From the NCBI GenBank assembly GCA_946894095.1, contig OX335649.1, positions 10,620,001 to 10,684,000 on the forward strand: DNA of 64,000 nt. The letters are read 5' to 3'. This document shows, in pieces, positions 41,668 to 53,000 of the stretch (position 1 is its first letter; each line of letters begins with the position of its first letter). The notes under the pieces were generated by a model that was not told the origin of the DNA, ran no database searches, and saw nothing but the letters and a program-made list of their open reading frames with translations. Source of the DNA: Incurvaria masculella (lineage: Eukaryota; Arthropoda; Insecta; Lepidoptera; Incurvariidae). Both the position numbers and the translations under genes were made by a program.

Positions 41668-44600
41668 TTTGAAATAAATAAATACCTTCCCTCCATCGAG
41701 TGTCAGGGTTGTCACTTAAATATTGGCAGAGAACTGCTGGTTCTGTTATTTTTAAAAAGATGACCTCGATGAATTCGCGACAGTGCAGCACCGCGAAACT
41801 AGCTTAGGCCCATACAAGCGAGATGTGACTGTACAGGTGCACGAAATCGGGATTTTGTATGGAGTTGAGCTACTGGATATAATCCTATATATATTCTGTG
41901 ACAACGCTATGCTTCAGTCAAGTTAACAATACTCAGACTTCCATTGTCATTCCCTTTGAGACGTTTCTCATAGTGTTTTATCGTCTATTGGTTTGCAAGC
42001 TGATTGGGGTGGGCCTGGAGCCAGCACACAGCCTGACACTGCAGCGCCTCTGACATGGGCATCTCGAAGCATCAAGTATTACTATTACTTTCGCTTCTAG
42101 TCAGGGCGCGTGAAGCAACCGGCCAGACGTATAATGCTATGTGGTTATGGCTTAATTTTACTAACGGTTAAACAATTTTAAAATTAAGTAAAAAACCAGA
42201 TCAATAAATATAATTTACAGTTTTTTTATTGTTATAAAATATGCAAGAATTTCCGGAGCATACTTCGTTACTATCTAAATCAATTACTACAAGTTATGGA
42301 TAGGTACAATGTCATTAACTTCAAGCGGTATCCTTTAGGTGCTAACAAATAATAAGTCGACATTGGAGTAAACTTTATGATTAGTGTAACGATGCCCGTA
42401 CGCTCATAAACAAACATGTGTGAAAACGAATTGAGTGTTTTACACATTACACTATAAAAAAATACTTAATGTTTAATGTAACAAACCCTATGCTAACGTG
42501 AATACTATTATAAATTAATATGAATCTATGATTTTACACACATTTCATCTTCACTATATCCAAGATATGTCTTGAGACATAAAAAGTTTGATATACTGTG
42601 GTCACACCAGTCGGTCTAAGCAAACTGGGACATGTCCACCAACTGGACATGTTTCATCGAATCTTCATTGAAATAGCTGTTTGCATTGAGTCAAGACTTG
42701 AGGGAGATTTTTTTGCTACATATGTGTGGCGCAAACATTTCGTGATCGCTTCAAACAAGTTTGAAAATCTGCTGTTTTGTGTAGACTGTTCTAAATAAAA
42801 TACACTTAAAAATATTCCGAAAAAGTAAATTCTTAATATAATCTTGACATATTTTAAAACGCTTTTCCCATTATAAACAATCTCAATTGTTGACAAAAGA
42901 CAACTTTTTTTTAAGATTCATAAAGCATTCAGACTGTAATATTTATAGAGATAATTAAAGTCTAATATTGCAATGCCTGAAAATAAGTGATTTTTTGCAA
43001 GAAAAATTAGGTAGCTATGCAATTGAAGTTCTTTAAATTAGTAAGCTGATAAAAAAAAATTCAACAGCTTAAAATAAACCAAACTTTGCCACTCAGCAAG
43101 GAGTTTTACAGGTTTCACGAAAACCAATAATGAATCTAAAATATGCTACAGAAGCTCACAAATAACTATTTGACAGTGACAAGCTATAACTGCGTCACCT
43201 GTAAAAAGTTTTATTCACACACACAGTACATCCAGTAAACATTTTATGCATTTTTAGTGTGGCTTGCCTCCAGTGAAGCGCCAATTGTTCAGAAAAGTGA
43301 TAAGATGAGATGAATGAGGTATTCTTCTCTTTAGTCGGTGACATGTGGGATTGTCGTGCATCAGGTGGGCAGTAAGTTCGGGTTAGTCATGATGCACGGC
43401 TTATAGCGTTTTGTTATTTATAGCGAAGTTGTCATGCAGTGAGGTGACAATATTTACTGAATATTATTGGAACATTACTATGAACAAGTATTACTATCAC
43501 AACTCGACCAAAATATATGGTCACTCTGAGAGAGACATACATATATACTATACAAAACTAATCCTATCGGCATAGAGGGGCTTGTTTACTCTATGCTATC
43601 GGCTCGTTTTTTTCGGAAGAATGAACAATACTGTCGTAATGTTCGTAGCGAATACCATTGATTCCACTCTTTCTGATGTTCCATTTGAAAATCTGATGTT
43701 CCATGCAACTTCAACAAACATCTGATTAAATCAATAACTGTCAAACATAAACAAAAGTCATTAATCCCCTAACCATACAGTCAAACAAGCAGTATAACAC
43801 GTCCAGACAGAGGTGTACAGCCAGTGGTGTTATTATATATTTGTTTACCGCCAAGGATTAGACATTGATCTTGTGTTTTGGGGAGAAGTTGCTTATATTT
43901 TCTTGGCAGCAAATGTTATCCGAACTAATATCTGAAGTCCTAAGCATCCTAGGTCATCGATAAATCTTAGTTTCTATGGTTGTAAATTGATGCGTGAGGG
44001 CGGCAGTGGACAATGGCAGGGCGTGACACCAACGTGCGTGAGTCGAAATTAATTGTTGTTTCAAGTTAACATAAATGTACATGCATACATACTTTTATTT
44101 TACTCAAAGATGAACTTTGAAGGCTTAATTGGCTAACAATTATTCCTGGTCTGAACATGTTAATGTAAGTTCTAGGGGGTGAGTAAGGTGGAAAGTGAAG
44201 ATTGTTAAATTATCATAGGACTATTGGCTAAACGCGAACACATGTATTTATTAATATTTTAATGTTAACCAAATAAACCAACATAAAAAAAAGTAAGAGG
44301 GAAGGCTTTTAACTCAGCTTACAATGGCTTTACCAATCATTGAAAAGTAACACAAATTAATAAAACTAGAAACTCATTAGGTCGACGCACACATCTGCGA
44401 TGTCAGCAGACACACACATTCGCATCAGTCTCTTGGTTTTGGTACAGAGTGCGCATGACGATGTCATCTGGAAGTGAACATGAAAAAGACTTTCTCTACT
44501 TGGCATCGCATAGAAAGAAAAAGGAACAAACAAAAATATCCTGGATAAATGGCATACATAAAGAAAGTGAGTAATTTGGCAAATACCACAAGTTGATGAA

Positions 44601-44689
44601 ATTATTAATTAGAAGTGAAAAAATAATGATTCTCGATGTATATAAATTGGCAACATGTCTTGTCAGGATCGCAAACTCGAAACACTCAC
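41668..44689. other. intergenic, no gene seen
   Basis: AT-rich over 3 kb. I found no long conserved frame, no RNA gene and no element with clear ends. Confidence 0.5.
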
Positions 44690-44794
44690 CCTCAGTCACG
44701 TCAGTCACCCCCTCCAATTGCTGGCGAATAGCGGGTGACGGGGCATCGCAGTCGCGTGTGTAGCGTAGTGTTGGGTGCCGTAGACGCAATGAAA
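44690..44794 (-). CDS. putative internal exon, unknown minus-strand gene
   Basis: 105 nt between a CACGCAG acceptor and a strong GTGAGT donor, open in phase 1 to 1, coding a polar segment with RDCDAPSPAIRQQLEGVTDV. Its base composition stands out from the flanks. The sequence is protein-like but I do not recognise it. It may join 40188-40402; upstream exons would lie beyond or within the SIAH-like locus. Confidence 0.38.
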
Positions 44795-44855
44795 CTGCGT
44801 GCTTCAATATAAAGTATATGTAGACACACGTGAGCCTAATGCGTTTCAAGCTTAA

Positions 44856-45222
44856 GGTCGGCCCGTAAGCACCTGAAAATTTCGCCTCCCATACAAACGT
44901 AGTTTACTAATCATTTGAAAACCAATGTTCCAACTTACTTGATATTTGGTATCTAATATAAGGCTACAAATATCTGTGTCTGCATGCCTGTTTTTTCGGT
45001 AAATGTATTCTGGGTCAAACCATAGAGAAAACAAAATTCGTATGAAGATTTTCTTTTTGCTTTCATTTCATTCGGTTTGGATTTAAAAAAAAAAACAAAA
45101 GCATGCAGACACAGATATTTGTTACCTGATATTAGATATTAAATATCAATTTAATTGGAATAGCGTTTTCCAAATTATTAGTAAACTACGTTTGTATGGG
45201 GAGCATAGCTTACGGGCCGTTC
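44856..45222. mobile_element. TTAA-MITE family B (long inverted repeats)
   Basis: 367 bp between TTAA 44852-44855 and TTAA 45223-45226. The ends GGTCGGCCCGTAAGC and GCTTACGGGCCG mirror each other, and the mirror continues inward (CATACAAACGTAGTTTACTA; AATATCTGTGTCTGCATGC), so the whole element folds into a long imperfect hairpin. Confidence 0.85.
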
Positions 45223-45226
45223 TTAA

Positions 45227-45756
45227 GGTCGGCCTTCCCGCTCAACTCCCCATATAAACGTGGAAAGAAGATCATGCCCATATTTCTCCAAAGTTTTGCT
45301 CAAAATTGTTTTATTTGATTGAACTAGATGTCTGATGACTATTGGCATGGTAAAATTGTGTTTGGTTTCTAAGTTATCAGGGCCAAAAATTCGAATTTTT
45401 CGCTCATTTTATACAATAACTTTGGAGCTGGATTACTCAACGATAAAATAAAAACATCTTAAAAAAATTAGTCATCAGACACAGGTTGTTTCATGAAGAT
45501 TGATAATCAATTTAGTTTTTGTTAGATTTTTTACTACAGCGGTTGTGGTTTACTTTTAGCTATAAGTCGTTTTGTAATGAAAATTTTCGTAAATCTTACA
45601 AAATCAAACACTGTGCGCATTGTCTGATTTGTGGACAACATGCCCACCTCATAACGGAACCTGTCTTTTTCTTTGAAACAGAGAAGGTCCCAGAGCGAAA
45701 TAGCACGGTTTTGTACCGTGCTCGCGAAGGAGTTGGTCCCGCCGGGAAGGGCCACC
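45227..45756 (+). mobile_element. TTAA-MITE family A, array copy 1
   Basis: 530 bp between shared TTAA sites 45223-45226 and 45757-45760. Left end GGTCGGCCTTCCCGC, right end GGGCCACC. Confidence 0.88.
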
Positions 45757-45760
45757 TTAA

Positions 45761-46302
45761 GGTGGCCCAACCCGCTCATCTCCCCATACAAAAGGGGAAA
45801 GAAGATCACGCCTATATTTCTTGTCAGAGATCCAAAATTTTGCTCAAAATAGCTTTATTTGATTGGACTAGATGTCTGATGACCATTGGCATTGTAAAAT
45901 TGTGTTTGGTTTCCAAGTTATAACATCCGAAAGTTCGGATTTTTCGCGCGTTTTATACAATAACTTTGGAGGTGGATTACGCAATGATAAAGTAAGAACA
46001 TCTTAAAAAGATTAGTCATCAAACATAGCTTATTTATGCAAGATTTAGAATCTATTTGGTTTTTGTTAGATTTTTGACTACAGCGGTCGTGGTTTACTTT
46101 TAGCTATAAGTCGTTTTGAAATTAAAATTTTCGTAAATCTTACCAAATCATACACTATGCACATTGTCTTTTTTGTGGACAGGTTGCATCTTCCTCATCA
46201 CGGAGCCTGTCTTATTCTTAGAAACAGAGAAGGTCCCAGAGCGCAACAGCACGGTTTTGTACCGTGCCCGCAAATGAGTTGAGGCCGCCAGGTTGGGCCA
46301 CC
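45761..46302 (+). mobile_element. TTAA-MITE family A, array copy 2
   Basis: 542 bp between TTAA 45757-45760 and TTAA 46303-46306. Terminal inverted repeats are GGTGGCCCAACC and GGTTGGGCCACC, a perfect 12-bp pair. TTAA targets and G-rich TIRs suggest piggyBac-type mobilisation. Confidence 0.9.
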
Positions 46303-46306
46303 TTAA

Positions 46307-46582
46307 GGTTTGTTTTAGTTTCAACTTGCAGACACAAAGTCAAGCCTCCTTTCCTACATAAATAACATAATTCGTTACTCGAGACCTAACGAATTTTAAA
46401 TTAACTGCCTCAAAAAAGAATGTACTTATATTTGAATAATTTCGTTTGCATCACAAAAGCTAACATAATAATACGTACATTCTCTTTGCGGAGTCTTAAC
46501 ATTAAGCAATATAACAATTTAAAACGAAAAAATGTTCAAGCCGCATGATTGGATCACCGTTTCAAGTAGATTCCTCGTCCGA
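46307..46582 (-). other. 3' flank of the SIAH-like gene
   Basis: AT-rich; should contain its 3' UTR. No unambiguous polyadenylation signal picked. Confidence 0.4.
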
Positions 46583-47011
46583 TCACGACGTCTCCCCGGA
46601 ATCTCTGGTCTCGCCGCCTCTATTGGCCGTGATGCTGATGTCGAAAGAGAGCATACTGTGCCGCTCGGGCCGGATGAAGTTAAGAGCGTGGTCGATGGGT
46701 ATGAAGAAAGCGTCCCCCCGCGCGTAGTTCGACGACTTCACGTCCAAGTCGCTGTGCGTCTCCCGCGAGTAGACGAGCTTGCGGGAGTTCTCGGAGCCGG
46801 CGGCGGCGATCTCGTAGATGTACTTCTTGGCGTTCCTCTTAGGCCCCACGTAAGTGACGGACGCGTGCAGGTTCCAGTTGCGCGCGTCCGTTGCGAAGTT
46901 CACGTGGAACAGCTGATCGTGCGCGAACACCATCCAGTCCTTCTGGCTGGTGCACACGTTCACTTGCAGCGTGTGGTTGCTCCCCGTCAGCACTATATCG
47001 GGGTGATTATC
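46583..47011 (-). CDS. SIAH-like exon 13 (TRAF-like domain, C-terminus)
   Basis: 142 codons plus stop after a TTCGCAG acceptor. Codes DNHPDIVLTGSNHTLQVNV and WNLHASVTYVGPKRNAKKYI, the beta-sandwich substrate-binding fold of Sina proteins. Confidence 0.9.
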   Translation of the reverse strand, partial: DNHPDIVLTGSNHTLQVNVCTSQKDWMVFAHDQLFHVNFATDARNWNLHASVTYVGPKRNAKKYIYEIAAAGSENSRKLVYSRETHSDLDVKSSNYARGDAFFIPIDHALNFIRPERHSMLSFDISITANRGGETRDSGETS

Positions 47012-50000
47012 CTGCGAAACCAAACAAGTACAGCTACATAAGCATAAAGAGTAGGCGAGTGCAACTAGACTGTAACAGCTATAAAATGATGTATTTATTT
47101 GTATATACTTATGTAATTACATTGACAACCTTGGAACAACATAGAGAAAGGGGCGAGAAACATATAAGATTATCAATGATTATTACGACTGTCCATGACT
47201 GCAGAACCTTACTAGAAACACAAATAGTCATCTCCGAGATCATAGCCTAAAGCTCAATGCCACTGTCAGCTCATCAAACCCGAGACAACACTTACTGTCG
47301 AATAGAGCTGTGGACATGTGGAACAAGCTGCCAGCTTGTTTAAGCACCCACCACCAACTCTTTTAAAAACAGGCTTGACAAACACCTAAAAACACTAAAG
47401 TAACCGTAATAACAAAGCACCAGTTAACCCAGACATTAACACATCAGCTTAGGCTTTTCGTTCATCAAAAAATTAAATTAATAATTATACACCTACCTCA
47501 CGATATTATATTACCACTTTGTGTAGTGTCACATTAGTATTCCCTCTATTACAGGGTTTCTTAACTTGGGGTCGTGGCATCGGTGCTGGGGGTCCGTGTT
47601 ATGAGTGCTGAGGGTCCATGTTAATATGATAATTCATTAATAAAAAAAAATTATTTATAAGTTTTAGACAGGCAGCATATGCTGATGCGTCTTTACTTTT
47701 TCTGTAGTAATAAATATAATTAAAATGCATTGATTTCTTTCCCTTCAAGTGAGTTCGGAAGGGGTCAGTAATAATTTTTAAATTCGGCAATCTGTGTGCC
47801 TATCGAGGGGCGGGTAGTCTTATACGCATAATGTACCTGGTGGTGCTGGAGCAGCGCGGCGTGCGGGAGCGGCGCGAGGTCGGCGCACGCGGGCAGCGGG
47901 CACGCGTGGCTGCGGCGCGGGCAGCTCGCCTCGTGGCGCGCGCGCAGCCGCAGCAGCACGACCGCACCGCACGCGTGCCGGCACGGGTAGCGCAGCTTCT
48001 CCGCCACCTGCGCGACACGACAACGCCGCTACTGTGTCAATGGACGCGTCACGCGATGAACTATCTCATGTCTGGGCGACCCAGAAAAGATATCATGGCT
48101 AGAGTACCAGTTGAAACTGGTAGATCGCGCAGATTTAGTTGAAAACGTCTAACTTTAGATGGCTCGCTTACGAATTCGGGACACGCAGCATCGAATGTTC
48201 GTTGCAATGAATAGCGTCATGTGAAGTTCTTACGTGCTTTTTTGTCTCGCTGAATCTCGAGAAAATCAGTGATAAACGAATTCATAAGCGAACTCACCCG
48301 CCGAGGCTGCCGCCATTAAGTAAAAATGGCTACACGGCCAACATACAGATGATTTTCAGTTTCTACTCCCGACCTTCCGAAAGGAGTTTGGCTCCTACAC
48401 AATTGTACAGCGCTCATGCTTGCCTTGCTGTGAACTGTCTTTAGTTGTCAGTTGTGATTATTCGTTATATTTATATATCATGTGTCATTGAAAGATCAGC
48501 AAAAAACTCATGAAATGTTATATCGGACATTACAATTAATATTTTTGGGCAGCAAAATTAATAAGTTGTTTAGCGAGATCATATAGATGTTCAGTGATGT
48601 TTTTCTGTTTTTGGATATCACCAAATATGGTCCCGCACCCCAGGCGCACTAACAATAATCTGGCACTATGCTATCTTCTCCATGGTGCGGTTGCATGTGG
48701 CAAGGGACAGCGTGGCATGTGGCTACTGCGGGTGCAGCACACAAGATGTCTGTGCAGATACGGCACCATCGGTGATTCCATGCAATCCGTGCATACCAGA
48801 CACTCATCCGGCACAGTACCTGCTCCATGGCGCGGTTGCGAACGGAGGTGAAGGATGCGCGGCAGACGGGGCAGCGCGGCATGCGGCCGCTGCAGGTGCG
48901 GCACACGAGGTGTCCGCGCCGACACTGCACCATCGGTGGCTCCATGCACTCCAGGCACACCGGACACTCCAGCAATGACAGTAACGCCTGCGCCAACACC
49001 AACACGCACACAAAATATATGTGATCTTTCTTCTAACCGTTCTTTTCATTGGCGCAATGCTTGGCCCAAAAGTCAGATTGTGGTCCAAGATGGAATAGTC
49101 AACAAAGCTTAAGTGTAATCTCTAATTTGAAATTGTCAGTTGGTTTTTGTTTCATAAAATACGACTAAAGAGGCCAAACCGTGAACTGCTTGTTCTTGCA
49201 GGCTGATAACGAAATTCAACACCCCCAAGTGTTGGTGGCAATGGTCCTTGGAGAGTTTTGAGTTTTATTATAAAAATCATAATTGTTATGATGAAAACAA
49301 AGTGCATCCCTATTGGTGCTGACTCCAACAGTGGGCATTTTTAATGGTATTAATACATATTATATTCTTAATAAATAATTTACAACATTAGAGTAGTAAA
49401 ACTCTTCACATTCCCCAAAGAGATTGAGTTTGTAATAGGTTATAAAGCAGACATCGGGCATGTATTAAACATCTTTGACATCATCTGTTTATGGAGAGCT
49501 TACTCACTTGATTCAATTGAAGATCAACACTTTCAACAGTTTGGGCTGCCTTCGACGCTGTAATACAAGAATTGTGTTAAAATATTTTATTGAGTTACAG
49601 GTAATGTTTTGCGACAGCGGTGCGAGAGGCGTTGGCGTGAGTCATTTGTTTGTCAAAGAATAAATACATACTTAAATAAGAAAACTATAATTTATTATAT
49701 TAGATAAGCCTTCACAAAACTAGTTTTTTAGGGTTCCGTACCCAAAGGGTGAAAACGTAACCCTATTACTAAGCCTCCGCTGTCCGTCCGTCCGTCCGTT
49801 TGTAACAGGGCTGTATCTCATGAACCGTAATAGGTAGGCAGCTGAAATTTTTACAGAGTGTGTATTTATTTTGCCACTATAACAACAAATAGGTAAAATA
49901 AAAAATAATGAAAATTCAAGGTCATGCAAAAAACGTGATTTTTTTAGTGTTGATGGTACGGAACCCTTCGTGTGCGAGTCCAACTCGCACTTGGCCGGTT

Positions 50001-53000
50001 TTTTGTACAAATATATATATGTTAACTCTAAAATCAGCACTTAGAAGTTAATGTATGTACGTAATAAATTATTTGAACACTGACCCCTTTGATCCATGCT
50101 CGTATTTGCAGAAATCTCTTCAGTTGGACCCTGAAAATTTAAATATATATATTGTTAAAAAAATATGAAATTACACACTATCTTAATGAAACAAAATTAT
50201 TTACAAATCAACAAACCTTAGCATCGGTGTCTATGGGTGGAGTGGCAGGAGTAGAGATCGGCAGCGGGGGCGGGGTTCTTGGCAGCTCAATATCCTCCAA
50301 TGCGATACTCGTGTTAGCTGAAAAATAAGCCTTTTTTAATAAAATCAAAGCTTGAAATTAATTATTTTTTTATTGATTTAACATGCACGCTTAAGGTGTC
50401 CCTTCCCGGCGGGACTAACTCATTAGCGGGCGCGGTAGAAACCGTGCTATTGCGATGTGGGACCTTCTATGTTTCAAAGAAAAAGACAGGCTTGATGATG
50501 AGCCGGATGCAACATGTCCACAAAGCAGACAATGCACATAGTGTTTGATTTGGTAAGATTTACGAAAATTTTAATTACAAAATAACTTCTAGCTAAAAGT
50601 AAACCACGACCGCTGAAGTGAAAAATCTAACAAAAACTAAATTGATTATGAATCTTCATGAACCAAGCTATGTCTGATGACTAATCTTTTTGAGAGGTAT
50701 AGATATATATGTTGAGTATTCCACCTCCAAAGTTTTTGCATAAAACGAACGAAAAATTCGAACTTTCAGACCTTATAAAGGTAACAATACCAAACACAAT
50801 TGTACAATGCCAATGGTCATCCGACATCTAGTTCGATCAAATAAAGCTATTTTGAGCAAGATTTTGGATCTCTGACAAGAAATATGGGCGTGATCTTTCC
50901 CCGTTTGTATTGAGCGGAGTGGCCCACCTTAAGAGAGATTCAGGTGATTGCTTAAAACAAAAAATATAATCTCATACGTAACTCGTAATTAATGATAGCT
51001 TTTGGGTTTAAGTCACAACACAAATTAAATATTACCCAAACATAAAAATATTTTTTTGGTTTGTTCCTTTTAATTCCTTTTAAAAATGTAAAGTGACTTT
51101 TGCCAAAAGGTAAAAATTCGGAAAATTCAAGGAAACAACTGGCCAAGTGCGAGGTGTCCAGTTGTTCGCAACTCGCACACGAAAGGCCATCGAACAAGAT
51201 TTAACACCAAGTATCACGATTTTTGTATGGGTTTTGTATCGAACCTTTAATTACTATTATTTATTAATTGTACCTATTTGTTGTTATAGCGGAAAACTAA
51301 ATACACACTTTGTGAAAATTTCAGCTATCTAATTATTACGGTTCATGAGATACAACGCTGTGACAGACGGACGGACGGACGGACGGACATACGGACAGAC
51401 AGGGAAGGCTTACTAATACGGTTCCCTTGGCATCTTTTGGGTACGGAACTGTAAAAACATGAATAGATACCTGATGCAAGCAATCCGGAAGCCCCGGCAG
51501 CATCAGAAGAGCCCTCAATTCTAGAAGTGCTCGTATTTGGGGAAATCTTTCTGACTTTGTCAGGAGTTGGTCCATCACCTATAAATAAATAATTGCATAT
51601 ATTTTATTTCTGCAGCCATCAATAATAATGAGTAAGCCAAGCCTCCTATAAGTGAGGAATTGTCTATTAATAGTTTTGTGGGCCACTTTTATACCCCTCC
51701 CTTCCCCTTTGTGACGTTTTTTGACAACAGCCTTTTTTATAAAATATCTCTACAGGTTAACATAGTATTTGCATTGATAACTAAATATATGATCCCAAAA
51801 ATGGTGATTTTACTGTTTACAAAAATTGAACCCCCGGGGTTGTGTTCCTGTTTAGAGCCCGAATGCTGAGAAAAAAAAACCGTGTCCACCTGAGGTATTA
51901 AAAATGGGAAGAGGTGTGCAAATCAAGCATTCTACACGTACATGCTGTACGTGTTTATGTGAACTGACTTGGCGAACGCATTTCACACAGCAGGAGCACA
52001 TTTGCGGTGATCGATGAACTGTATCGTGTGATACACGCGGCTAGATTACATGGGAAATTTGTTCATACGGTGGCTACCCGGGTAACGTCAACATCACACT
52101 TTTTCTTTTTCTCTCCTGGGGTTCACACCCTCTTCCTCATTCTTGTGATCAAATGTGATATTGTCCAATCCCTCTTCGCCCTATTTCAACTTCACTTGAT
52201 TAATGGACAAGAGCCGCAAGCTGTGTAAATTAAATAGTGCTATGTCTGTTATAGGTGTGTATTTGTAGGTCTACGGCCGACCACCTATAGGGGATGGGGA
52301 TGCCACATTGTATCACGTTTGTTTCTCAGTCCGTGGCATACATGGGCACATTTCGTGGGTAGATATGGGCTTGACCTGTACTTAAATCAATCGAGCTATA
52401 ATTATATAGACAACCTTATAATATATGCCAGTCTGGTAAGTAGAAAAGACATTTCTAGATCTTTTACTCGTGGGTCCGTAAAATCTACTAAGGAATTATG
52501 AGAGTATAGTAGCAGTGTAGTTACTTTTTAGTGATAATACACTGACAGTAGCGTCGGAAAGCGCAACTACGAATGTCTGTTGCACTAAATCGCGAAAATT
52601 CTTACGTGTGGTTGGAACTCTGGAAAATGAGGAGTGAACAGTCACATACCTTCACGATTCACTGTTTGGCAGACAGGACAGACGGGATTCATGCAGTGGG
52701 CATGTACTTTTTTTTAACATCACAGAAGAAAAAAACTGATTTATACATAGAAGAGAAACATCTAGATACTTTTGAGAGTGATGTGATTATCTGAGCCAGC
52801 CGATGTGCGGGCACGCGGGGGAGTGACGTTCTTCAGAAAACTCTTTTGCTTGTTTACTCCAGAAGTAGACGGCTGCGGCACATCTTTTAAAAAAAAAGTT
52901 ATTTAATATTTAGATATGAAAAGCCAAATAATCAAACCTCGTTGAAATTCTGAATTATGTAACATTTATTACCTGTTTCCGAATTTGTTCTCTTTCGTGA

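Noticed and set aside
46532..47041. Plus-strand 169-codon frame opposite SIAH-like exon 13
   Set aside because: Antisense shadow of the conserved TRAF-like domain exon.
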